From Candidatus Prevotella equi (GTDB lineage Bacteria > Bacteroidota > Bacteroidia > Bacteroidales > Bacteroidaceae), in assembly GCA_018065145.1 (NCBI GenBank), contig JAGHTW010000155.1:1-38517 (forward strand): DNA of 38,517 bases. Direction: 5' to 3'. Below the pieces are notes generated by a model, which was not told the DNA's origin, made no database searches, and saw only the letters and a list, made by a program, of their open reading frames with translations. The stretch's first letter is position 1. The number at the start of each line of letters is the position of its first letter. A program made the position numbers and the translations under genes. Shown in pieces: positions 8,800 through 16,915 of this stretch.

Positions 8800-8813
8800 A
8801 GGAGGTGCTTCTT

Positions 8814-9173
8814 TTGTATGTAAATTTCAATCCAAACCCTGCACTCAATAAAGTGGGTGATTGTGTAATCAGGGCGTTATGCAAAGCACTGTCGAAACCG
8901 TGGGACGAGGTTTTCTGTGAATTGTGCGCCTATGGGTACAGCGCAAAAGACATGCCGTCAGCTAACCATGTATGGGGCAAATATCTGTCTGATAAGGGCT
9001 TTAAACGCCGCATAATTGATTGCGATTGCACAGTTGATGAATTTTGCGACAAGCACAAAGAAGGGCTTTATATACTTGCTATACAAGGCCATGTGGTGTG
9101 CTGCGTAAATGGTTGCTACTATGACTCATGGGATTCTGGGAAAGAAATTCCTTTGTATTACTGGGAGAGATAA
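8814..9173 (+). CDS. Cysteine-peptidase-like small protein
   Basis: TTG start after AAAGGAGG; GDCVIRAL Cys, HVVCCVNGCYYDSWDSG His/Asp arrangement. Confidence 0.55.
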   Translation: MYVNFNPNPALNKVGDCVIRALCKALSKPWDEVFCELCAYGYSAKDMPSANHVWGKYLSDKGFKRRIIDCDCTVDEFCDKHKEGLYILAIQGHVVCCVNGCYYDSWDSGKEIPLYYWER

Positions 9174-9176
9174 AAA

Positions 9177-9377
9177 ATGAAAATCTGTGAATACACCATG
9201 CCAGAGATCAGATACCTGCTGGCAGAGGCAAATTTCACAGAAGATGAGCGCACACTGTTTGAAATGCGGTGTGTGAATGTACCACTGGAAGAATGCGCAG
9301 AGCGAATGAATGTAAGCAACTCAACAGTAAACAGGTTGAGCAAGCGCGTAAAAAATAAAATTGATAAAATTATGTGA
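9177..9377 (+). CDS. Sigma-70 region 4-like HTH protein
   Basis: LTEDERTLFEMRCVNVPLEECAERMNVSNSTVNRLSKRVKNKI-like pattern (actual FTEDERTLFEMRC...), 66 aa. Confidence 0.65.
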   Translation: MKICEYTMPEIRYLLAEANFTEDERTLFEMRCVNVPLEECAERMNVSNSTVNRLSKRVKNKIDKIM

Positions 9378-9386
9378 TAGTTTTTA

Positions 9387-9419
9387 GGCAGTAAACTGAA
9401 ATGGTTTGCTGCCTTTTTT
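9387..9419 (+). terminator. Rho-independent terminator
   Basis: GGCAGTAAAC-tgaaatg-GTTTGCTGCC-TTTTTT. Confidence 0.85.
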
Positions 9420-9521
9420 GCTGCCATAATTAAAACATGATAACACAGTACAACAATCTCTATTTATCCATTGATGATAGAGACATAATTGACGAATTGA
9501 ATAGATTGGAGGCAATAAAGG

Positions 9522-9914
9522 ATGACGACATATCCGTATCAGCAGAATTACTATCCGTACCAGCAGCCGCAGTTCTCACAACCGACGGCAAATACGGGGA
9601 TCAATTGGGTGTCTGGAGAAGGGGCTGCGAAATCTTGGATGGTATCGCGTGGAGAAACTGTACTTTTAATGGACAGTGAAAATCAGTGTTTTTATATCAA
9701 ATCTGCAGATGCAAGCGGTATGCCGTTACCTTTACGCATATTTGATTACACAGAACGCTCCCAGAACGCGCTACAAGGCGCAAATACGGCTTTGATTCAG
9801 AGCAATGATGAATTTGTTACCCGTGCAGAATTTGACGGTTTACGGGCTAAATACGAAGAGCTTGAAAAGCAGATAAAAAGACCAGTAAAGAGGGAGGCAA
9901 AAGCTGATGAGTAA
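9522..9914 (+). CDS. Phage protein of the structural accessory block
   Basis: MTTYPYQQNYYPYQQPQFSQP...; RBS ggaggcaataaagg. Confidence 0.75.
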   Translation: MTTYPYQQNYYPYQQPQFSQPTANTGINWVSGEGAAKSWMVSRGETVLLMDSENQCFYIKSADASGMPLPLRIFDYTERSQNALQGANTALIQSNDEFVTRAEFDGLRAKYEELEKQIKRPVKREAKADE

Positions 9915-10119
9915 TCCTTTGTACAATTCACTGGCTGGAAGCATGCCACAAAATAACAACATGATGCAGATGATACAGCAATTTCAGCAATTTAAGCAGA
10001 ACCTGCAAGGAGATCCAAAGCAAATTGTGATGAATATGTTATCAAATGGCCAGATCTCACAGGCACAGCTTAATCAGGCGCAGCAGATGGCAAACCAGTT
10101 GCGCGGCATTCTCAAATAG
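9907..10119 (+). CDS. Small Gln/Met/Asn-rich phage protein
   Basis: 70-aa ORF overlapping the upstream stop. Confidence 0.7.
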   Translation: MSNPLYNSLAGSMPQNNNMMQMIQQFQQFKQNLQGDPKQIVMNMLSNGQISQAQLNQAQQMANQLRGILK

Positions 10120-10170
10120 TATGTAAGGTGCACACTTATATAAATATCATAATCGAAGGAGATTATTACA

Positions 10171-11010
10171 ATGACAGACGGATTATCAGCAAGTGATGTT
10201 GCTCTGATTCAGGGCAATGGAAGAAGCGGCATGGGTGGCTTTGGTGACGGCGAAGGCTGGTGGGTAATCATTCTCTTTGCACTCATTTTCGGATGGGGCA
10301 GAGGCGGCTGGGGCGGCAACGACTGCGGCAGCAATGGCGGCACATACCTTGGCGAGAATTACGCACTTATCACAGACAATGCAACACTGGAGCGCAAGAT
10401 TGATGGAGTATATGCAGGCATTTGTGACAGCACATTTGCACTGAACAATACCATCAACAACGGTTTTGCGTCAGCACAGAACACAATGACGCAGGGATTT
10501 GCAGGCCTTAACACTGCACTGGTAACACAGGGCTATGAGACAAGAAATGCAGTTACTCAGGATACTATCGGTAACATGCAGAACACAAACCTGCTTCAGG
10601 GTGCTATCAAAGATTGCTGCTGCCAGACTCAGCAGAACCTTGCAGACGTTAAGTATACTATCGGATCTACTGGCGCAGGCATTCAGTCACAGATCCAGCA
10701 GTGCTGCTGCGATGTATCAAGACAGATCGAAAGAGGATTTGCTGATACAAATTACGCAATGGCTACACAGAATTGCGCGACTCTGCAGGCAATTGATAAG
10801 GTTGGCGACAGAATACTTGAAAGACTCACTCAGGACAAGCTTGACGCATTGCGCGATGAAAATGCATCTTTGCGTTTGACTGCTTCACAGACTGCACAGA
10901 ATCAGTATTTGATCAACCAGCTCAAACCTTTGCCCGTTCCCAGCTTCAATGTTCCGAACCCTTGGGGATGTAACTGCAACTGCAATTACGGCGGCACTAC
11001 AATCGCATAG
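10171..11010 (+). CDS. Phage protein with Gly/Trp-rich hydrophobic N-terminus and CCC motifs
   Basis: GWWVIILFALIFGWGRGGWGG; DCCCQTQ, QCCCDVS, GCNCNCNYGG; RBS gaaggag. Confidence 0.75.
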   Translation: MTDGLSASDVALIQGNGRSGMGGFGDGEGWWVIILFALIFGWGRGGWGGNDCGSNGGTYLGENYALITDNATLERKIDGVYAGICDSTFALNNTINNGFASAQNTMTQGFAGLNTALVTQGYETRNAVTQDTIGNMQNTNLLQGAIKDCCCQTQQNLADVKYTIGSTGAGIQSQIQQCCCDVSRQIERGFADTNYAMATQNCATLQAIDKVGDRILERLTQDKLDALRDENASLRLTASQTAQNQYLINQLKPLPVPSFNVPNPWGCNCNCNYGGTTIA

Positions 11011-11038
11011 GTAACTTGGAGCATTAGGCTTAGTTGAA

Positions 11039-11072
11039 AGGGTGTTTCATGTTACGTGGGACGCCCTTTTTT
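11039..11072 (+). terminator. Rho-independent terminator
   Basis: AGGGTGT...ACGCCCT-TTTTT. Confidence 0.75.
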
Positions 11073-11086
11073 ATGGAGGTGTAAAT

Positions 11087-11494
11087 ATGTTTTTAGGACA
11101 GATTGATAATTATTTTGTCCCTTCAGGAGAAGCAAACAACGTGATCCCTATTCGGACAAAATCAAACACAAACGAAAAGATCATCAATAGACGCGGTATC
11201 ATTTATTTTCCGCAGAACGGGAATTTTGACGTTGATGCAACAATATCTGTAAGCGCAACAGCAGCGCAAAATGTTACTGTGAGCATTTACGCAGAAGATG
11301 GCGCAAGAGCGTCAGTTGTTGCAACAATTCCTGCTCCTCCTGACGGGGAGACGGTTGGCGTTGCAAATGTTTCTCTGGTGGATGCCATTAAAGTAATTCT
11401 GACAAAATACAGAAATATTGCGAATATTTATATCACTGTTGATCAATCAGAAGTAACTGTAAACGGCTATATCAGAATAGAGTATGTGCGATAG
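11087..11494 (+). CDS. Phage protein, beta-rich, possibly decoration-like
   Basis: ATG 11087 with ggaggtgtaaat RBS; the track's 11042 start overlaps the terminator. Confidence 0.6.
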   Translation: MFLGQIDNYFVPSGEANNVIPIRTKSNTNEKIINRRGIIYFPQNGNFDVDATISVSATAAQNVTVSIYAEDGARASVVATIPAPPDGETVGVANVSLVDAIKVILTKYRNIANIYITVDQSEVTVNGYIRIEYVR

Positions 11495-11505
11495 GAGGTG
11501 TTGAT

Positions 11506-11961
11506 ATGGCAAACATGGAAAAAATGATGGATATTGTCTGCGCAGAGATCGAAAAGATTGCAGAAAAAGGACTGACTACACAGAATCTGGAGACAGCATA
11601 TAAACTCATCGACATGATGAAAGATCTGAAGACTGTTGAAGGAATGGAGGAATATTCTGACGGCGAAAGCGGAGCAAGAGGAAGATACGCAAGACGCGAT
11701 GCTATGGGCAGATATGCGAGAAGATACGACGGCGGAAATTCTTATAATGACGGAATGAACGGATACGAGCAGAGATACATGCAGTCAAAGAGAGCATACA
11801 GAAATGATCACAGCATGGCTGCAAAACAGGATATGCTGCAGGATCTGGATGACTTTATGCAGGATATGCACGGCAAGCTGAAAGAACTGAAGCGTGATGC
11901 AGATACACCTGAGGAACGCGAGACCATTGAAAGATACATGAAGATGCTTGAAAGAGTATAA
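11506..11961 (+). CDS. Phage protein with RYARR repeats
   Basis: GARGRYARRDAMGRYARRYDGG between two helical segments. Confidence 0.7.
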   Translation: MANMEKMMDIVCAEIEKIAEKGLTTQNLETAYKLIDMMKDLKTVEGMEEYSDGESGARGRYARRDAMGRYARRYDGGNSYNDGMNGYEQRYMQSKRAYRNDHSMAAKQDMLQDLDDFMQDMHGKLKELKRDADTPEERETIERYMKMLERV

Positions 11962-11974
11962 TATTCGTGTATCT

Positions 11975-12002
11975 AGGGGCAGTGTAAAAACTGCCCTTTT
12001 TT
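11975..12002 (+). terminator. Rho-independent terminator
   Basis: AGGGGCAG-tgtaaaaa-CTGCCCTTTTTT. Confidence 0.85.
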
Positions 12003-12007
12003 GCGTT

Positions 12008-12046
12008 AAAGGTGCATACTTTTTGGATTTTTGCTTGATGTAAAAT
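12008..12046 (+). promoter_or_regulatory. Putative phage promoter, copy 2 (25-bp box + 8 nt + TAAAAT)
   Basis: AAAGGTGCATACTTTTTGGATTTTT-gcttgatg-TAAAAT; matches copy 1 at 1561. Confidence 0.7.
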
Positions 12047-12128
12047 AAAAGGGTGGAGCAATCCACATCATCTTGTGTCCTTCTTTCGGATTGGATTGTT
12101 ATTTCTGTACTCGGCGGAAATAGCATGA

Positions 12129-12207
12129 CGCAGTTTAGTTTAGGCTGGTTAAGAGCGCTGTAATCAAAAGATATGCAGAGACGCATGTTCAAATCATGCA
12201 ACTGCGC
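12129..12207 (+). ncRNA. tRNA-like cloverleaf in the leader of the scaffold/capsid genes
   Basis: Acceptor CGCAGTT/AACTGCG (7 bp), D-arm GTTT-AGGCTGGTTAA-GAGC, anticodon stem CTGTA/TGCAG with 11-nt loop ATCAAAAGATA, T-arm GCATG-TTCAAAT-CATGC (5 bp, TTCAAAT loop). No encoded CCA. Confidence 0.55.
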
Positions 12208-12295
12208 TTTGGCAGATATGCCTTAAATATCAAATCATAAACAATTCATGGTGGACGCGGTTACACACCTAAAACAACCTAAAATGGAGGAAATT

Positions 12296-12892
12296 ATGAA
12301 AACAGACGAACTGAAAGAAAAAGGACTCACAGAGGAACAGATTGCATTTGTAATGGCAGAAAACGGCAAGGATATCGGAAAAGTGCAGAAAAAGCTTGAC
12401 GATATGACTGCTGAAAGAGACAAGGAAGCAACCAGAGCAACGACTGCAGAGGAAACTTTGAAGAAGTTTGAGGGTGTGGACGTTGAGGCCATTAAAAAAG
12501 ATCTTGCAGACTGGAAGACAAAGGCAGAAAAGGCCGAAAGCGATTATGCAGCTAAGATTGCAGAGAGAGACTTTGACGACATGATCAAAGATGCAATTTC
12601 CAGTGCAAACGGACTTAATGCAAAGGCAATCAAAGCACTTTTGGATACAGATGCGCTGAAGGCATCCAAGAACCAGAAGGAAGATGTAGCAGCGGCAATT
12701 AAAGCCCTGAGCGAAGCTGAAGACAGTAAAATGTTGTTTAAGCAGCCTGAGGCAAAAGCGCCTGCGAAATTCACATCTACCAGCACAGGAAGTGCAACAG
12801 GTGGAAATGTAACAAAGGAATCTATTATGGCTATTAAGGATCGCGGTGAGAGACTTCAGGCAATCTCACAGCATAAAGATCTTTTCCAGTAA
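12296..12892 (+). CDS. Scaffold protein (Phage minor structural GP20-like)
   Basis: Coiled-coil protein immediately before MCP; ATG 12296 with atggagga RBS. Confidence 0.8.
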   Translation: MKTDELKEKGLTEEQIAFVMAENGKDIGKVQKKLDDMTAERDKEATRATTAEETLKKFEGVDVEAIKKDLADWKTKAEKAESDYAAKIAERDFDDMIKDAISSANGLNAKAIKALLDTDALKASKNQKEDVAAAIKALSEAEDSKMLFKQPEAKAPAKFTSTSTGSATGGNVTKESIMAIKDRGERLQAISQHKDLFQ

Positions 12893-12964
12893 TGATTTCA
12901 CACCGACCATGCAGCATCACGAGTATGGCCGCTAACCAAAAACAAATATTGGAGGATAAAAACT

Positions 12965-13858
12965 ATGGCAAATGAAGTTTTAAAGACAGCAGAAAACAAC
13001 CTTATCAAAAATGCCGATCTTGCAACCGTAAGACAGATTGATTTTGTATCAAGATTCGGATATTCAACCAAGAAACTCATGGAGCTTCTGGGTGTAACCA
13101 GAATGATCCCCAAGCAGGCAGGCACTGTACTTAAGAGACATACCGTAACTGGTTCTCTTGTAAGTGGCGCAGTTGCAGAGGGTGATATCATTCCTCTTTC
13201 AAAGTACAGCACCGCTGATGTTCCTATTGGTGAAATCACCCTGAACAAGTGGCGCAAGGCTACATCTGCAGAGGCAATTCTTGACAAGGGATTCGATCAG
13301 GCAGTAGGCGAGACCACTGACAAGATGCTTCAGGATATCCAGAATGGAATTAAGGCAGATCTTATTTCCTCACTTACCATCTCTGGCCAGCCTACAGCAA
13401 CTGGTGAAGGTACTCAGGCAGCACTTGCAAACGCATGGGGCAAGCTTGCAAATATCTTTGAGAATGATTCAGTAGAACTTGTATTCTTTATGAATCCTCT
13501 TGATATCGCTGATTATCTTGGCAAGGCAGCAATCACTGTACAGAATGCATTCGGATTCCAGTACGTTGAGAACTTCCTCGGCCTTGGCACTGTTGTTATG
13601 AACAGCGCAATTACTGCTGGTACTTTCTTTGCAACTGCAAAGGAAAACATTGTTGCTTACTATGTTCCTGCAAATGAGAGCGATCTTGCAAAGGCATTTG
13701 ACTTCACATCTGATGAGACTGGCCTTATTGCTATCCATGAGTATGCAGACTACGACAGACTGACTGCAGATGATACCGTTCTTTCTGGTATCAAGGTATT
13801 TGCAGACATGACTGCAGGCGTTATCAAGGGTACAATCACTGCTCCTCTGGGGGAATAG
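12965..13858 (+). CDS. Major capsid protein
   Basis: 297 aa after scaffold; sequence and position typical of HK97-fold MCPs; RBS ggaggataaaaact. Confidence 0.85.
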   Translation: MANEVLKTAENNLIKNADLATVRQIDFVSRFGYSTKKLMELLGVTRMIPKQAGTVLKRHTVTGSLVSGAVAEGDIIPLSKYSTADVPIGEITLNKWRKATSAEAILDKGFDQAVGETTDKMLQDIQNGIKADLISSLTISGQPTATGEGTQAALANAWGKLANIFENDSVELVFFMNPLDIADYLGKAAITVQNAFGFQYVENFLGLGTVVMNSAITAGTFFATAKENIVAYYVPANESDLAKAFDFTSDETGLIAIHEYADYDRLTADDTVLSGIKVFADMTAGVIKGTITAPLGE

Positions 13859-13902
13859 CAGGGTATAGTTTAACTGGTTATTCAGCAAGCGAGCTTGATA
13901 AT

Positions 13903-14007
13903 ATGACAATCTCAGAAATCAAGGCGCTTGCTGCAGAGTTAGGCTATACCATTACCAAGACAAGAAAAGCAGAAATCATTGAAGAGTTTATCGCAGAACA
14001 GGGGTGA
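13903..14007 (+). CDS. HeH/LEM-like domain, probably a C-terminal MCP extension made by -1 frameshift
   Basis: Open in the -1 frame from before the MCP stop: GIAGYSLTGYSASELDNMTISEIKALAAELGYTITKTRKAEIIEEFIAEQG*; no clear RBS before the ATG. Confidence 0.6.
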   Translation: MTISEIKALAAELGYTITKTRKAEIIEEFIAEQG

Positions 14008-14011
14008 TTGG

Positions 14012-14458
14012 ATGAAGTACACATATAGTGATTACGCGCTGCTGTATGGAGCAAATAGCGAAGTGGAAAAATCATTTAATCGAATCCTCTGGGATGCTGA
14101 AAAAATCGTAAATGATTTAACAACTGGAGTTGATGGAATTTGCAAACTCAGGGTGGCGTTTCCAAATGATGAATACAGTAAAGAAGCTGTAAAGCGTGCG
14201 ATCCTTGCTGTGGTTGATAAAATCGCAAAGGTTGAAGAAATGAATCGAAAGATCGCCAGCGGCGGCGTTGTGAAATCAATGTCTGCAGGTAATGAAAGCG
14301 TTTCATATGAGACTGGAAGCGAGATTGCATCAGTTGCAGCCAGTGACAGCGAGCAGCGAATGTACTATTCACGAATTGCGGAACATTACCTGAGTGGTGT
14401 GGGCGACAGCAACGGTGTAAATCTTCTATATCGAGGAATGTATCCGTATAGAGTATGA
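14012..14458 (+). CDS. Head-tail connector/adaptor
   Basis: Position after MCP; ATG 14012. Confidence 0.65.
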   Translation: MKYTYSDYALLYGANSEVEKSFNRILWDAEKIVNDLTTGVDGICKLRVAFPNDEYSKEAVKRAILAVVDKIAKVEEMNRKIASGGVVKSMSAGNESVSYETGSEIASVAASDSEQRMYYSRIAEHYLSGVGDSNGVNLLYRGMYPYRV

Positions 14459-14478
14459 CTTAAAAGGTGGTGGGAACT

Positions 14479-14925
14479 ATGTATCAAGACACGATAACGG
14501 TATTCAATAGAATGCCAAGCAGACTGGGGGATATGTGGTATCCCACCATTTTGCGTAATGTGAATTTAAATGAGGACAGAGCAGTAATTGTAAATAGTTA
14601 CGGTGAATCATCCGCAGACAATGCCGTTTTAAACGTGCATTACAGCGTTGTAGACGACGTAAAATACATTAGTGGTAAAAAGTACGTATTGCCAAAAGAA
14701 TACCGAAATTTAACGAATGACGAGCTTGTAAAGTATATCACTTTTACCAGCGGACAGGACTTTGATTTCTTTGTTTATGGATCGTATGACACTGGTGTAG
14801 TAAATGACGATGATTACATCAATGGCTTTTATGATTACATGCGTGATAAATACGACAAAGTGTATGCAATAACATCAGTCGCAGATTTCTCAGTAATTCC
14901 ACATTTGCAGATTACTGGAAAGTAG
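14479..14925 (+). CDS. Neck/head-closure-like phage protein
   Basis: Position; ATG 14479 with ggtggtgg RBS. Confidence 0.6.
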   Translation: MYQDTITVFNRMPSRLGDMWYPTILRNVNLNEDRAVIVNSYGESSADNAVLNVHYSVVDDVKYISGKKYVLPKEYRNLTNDELVKYITFTSGQDFDFFVYGSYDTGVVNDDDYINGFYDYMRDKYDKVYAITSVADFSVIPHLQITGK

Positions 14926-14932
14926 GTGAAGC

Positions 14933-15427
14933 ATGGCAGATAAGGTTTTATATGACATTGACGGCCAAGAGGTTGTAACAAACGCGCTGCTTGATCTGCT
15001 TAATGATTGCCCAGCACTGAATGGAATTGAGGTTAAATATTCCACGTTGGGATCTACCAGCGGCATGGCAATGTTTCCGACCAGCGGAAGCGCAATTGCA
15101 CGTGAAGACGTAAATATCTTAGGACGAGTTAAACAGATATGCGAATATCCTTTTATCTTGGTTTTTAGAGCAAGCGGACTTACACAAAGCAGAAAAGTAA
15201 ACGCCAAGGAGCTTTTGGACAATATCGGAAAATGGCTGGAAAAGCAGCCCATTGTTGTGGGTACGCAGGAATACAAACTGGAGTCTTATCCAGATCTTTC
15301 AAGGGGAAGGAAATTTGATGAGATCAGGCGCAGCTCAGTATCGTATTTAGACAGCGAAAACGAATCCAAAGCAGAAAACTGGGTAATCAATATAACAGCA
15401 ACTTATATCAATGAATTTGAGAGGTAG
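14933..15427 (+). CDS. Tail completion / minor capsid-like protein
   Basis: 164 aa upstream of major tail protein. Confidence 0.65.
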   Translation: MADKVLYDIDGQEVVTNALLDLLNDCPALNGIEVKYSTLGSTSGMAMFPTSGSAIAREDVNILGRVKQICEYPFILVFRASGLTQSRKVNAKELLDNIGKWLEKQPIVVGTQEYKLESYPDLSRGRKFDEIRRSSVSYLDSENESKAENWVINITATYINEFER

Positions 15428-15432
15428 AAAAC

Positions 15433-15903
15433 ATGAAGCTTAAGAGAGAAGCACACGCACTGTTTGTACAGGGCACAGGTACATCATGGCAGATTGTTGG
15501 TGAAGATATCGACGATATGTCCGTTGAGATGAACGGTTCATTCGACAGCAGCAAGAACATCCTCGGCGAGGATCGTGTTACTGACACTGGATACGCTCCC
15601 AGCATCGGTGTAGACACATATTATGCAAATCCTGATGACAATATTTATGAGTTCCTTAAGGATATTGCCATGAATAGAAAATCAGGCGATGAAGCAAAAG
15701 GCAAGTACTTAGAGGTACTTATCGAGAAGACCACTGGCAGCAATGACGCATGGCAGGAAGACTGCATTTTTGAAGTAACCAGCTACGGCGGCGCAGCAGG
15801 CGGCAGCCTTAATATTGCTTATACAGTTCACCCTTGCGGAAACCGTAAGAAGGGTACAGCAACAATCGAGAACAAGCAGCCCACTTTTGTGGAAGGGCTG
15901 TAA
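15433..15903 (+). CDS. Major tail protein
   Basis: 156 aa, position before chaperones and tape measure. Confidence 0.75.
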   Translation: MKLKREAHALFVQGTGTSWQIVGEDIDDMSVEMNGSFDSSKNILGEDRVTDTGYAPSIGVDTYYANPDDNIYEFLKDIAMNRKSGDEAKGKYLEVLIEKTTGSNDAWQEDCIFEVTSYGGAAGGSLNIAYTVHPCGNRKKGTATIENKQPTFVEGL

Positions 15904-15926
15904 TATGACGAAAGAAGGACAAAAAG

Positions 15927-16337
15927 ATGGGTAAAATTGTAATCGAGGAACATTTAGAAGAGTTTGAGGTTGTTACTTCAAGCGGAAGAACCGCTGGTGT
16001 AGTGTGTTTTAATCCTGCAGATACAGGACTGGCAAAGCGCTATGGGGAAGTAGCAGAGAAATTCGAAAACATGCGGAAATTATCTGATGAGACAGACGAA
16101 GAATGCGCAAACAGACTGAATCAGGAAATCAGAGACATTTTCGATTATCTTTTAGGGCAGCCCTGCTCTGACGTATTTTTTGCGGAAGCAGAACCTTTGG
16201 CAATCCTGCAGAGTGGTGATCTTTACTGCGAAGGCGTTTTAAATGGTATCGCAAAGGCAGTAGAAGAGGCCACAAACACCAGAATCAAGCGCGTTAGAAC
16301 AAAGGTAGACAAGTATGCAAAGAAGTACCACAAATAA
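15927..16337 (+). CDS. Tail assembly chaperone
   Basis: Position between major tail protein and Gp15-like ORF. Confidence 0.65.
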   Translation: MGKIVIEEHLEEFEVVTSSGRTAGVVCFNPADTGLAKRYGEVAEKFENMRKLSDETDEECANRLNQEIRDIFDYLLGQPCSDVFFAEAEPLAILQSGDLYCEGVLNGIAKAVEEATNTRIKRVRTKVDKYAKKYHK

Positions 16338-16905
16338 TGTTTGGTACTTGCCTGAAACAATATTTGTGGATGGTAAAGAGTACGCTATAAGAACCGATTT
16401 CCGTGTAGTTCTTGATCTGTTCACTGCTCTTTCTGATCCTGAAATGGTAGGGGAGACAGAATCTGAAACAAACGAAATCCGCGCCAGATTGATGCTTGAA
16501 ATAATGATTCCTGAATATGACAAGATAGAGGACAAAACAGAAGCAATCAATCAGATTTGTGAGTTTGTCGATATGGGTGAAGGCGATTCAAAACCGCATC
16601 CAAAAGTGATGGACTGGCAGCAGGATGCAAAGTTGATAATACCTGCAGTAAATAAGGTAATAGGACACGATATCAGAATGGAAAAGCACATGCACTGGTG
16701 GACGTTCTTGTCAGCTTACATGGAAATAGGCGAAAGCACTTTTTCACACGTTCTGCATTTGAGACAGAAAAAGGCCAAAGGTAAAAAACTGGAAAAATGG
16801 GAGCAGGAATTTATCCGAGAAAATAAAGATCTTGTTATTTTGAAGGACGCAAGCAACGAAAGAGATGAAGAAGAAAAAGAAGAACTGAGAAAATTACTCT
16901 ATTGA
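16315..16905 (+). CDS. Gp15-like tail assembly protein
   Basis: Overlaps upstream ORF by 23 bp; HWWTFLSAYMEIGESTFSHVLHLRQKKAKGKKL is Gp15-like. Confidence 0.75.
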   Translation: MQRSTTNNVWYLPETIFVDGKEYAIRTDFRVVLDLFTALSDPEMVGETESETNEIRARLMLEIMIPEYDKIEDKTEAINQICEFVDMGEGDSKPHPKVMDWQQDAKLIIPAVNKVIGHDIRMEKHMHWWTFLSAYMEIGESTFSHVLHLRQKKAKGKKLEKWEQEFIRENKDLVILKDASNERDEEEKEELRKLLY

Positions 16906-16915
16906 GGTGTAAGCA

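Noticed and set aside
9437-9679. 80-aa + strand ORF
   Set aside because: No RBS and overlaps 9522-9914 in another frame; the latter has a good RBS and phage-like sequence.
10124-10153. Third copy of the bipartite promoter (TAAGGTGCACACTT...)
   Set aside because: Only the first ~13 bases resemble the box and the -10 spacing is not conserved.
10171-11010. Diversity-generating retroelement target
   Set aside because: No reverse transcriptase ORF and no template repeat seen in the window.
16315-16337. Programmed frameshift between the two tail chaperone ORFs
   Set aside because: The second ORF is in the +1 frame, no clear slippery site was seen, and it has its own ATG; ordinary overlap is enough.
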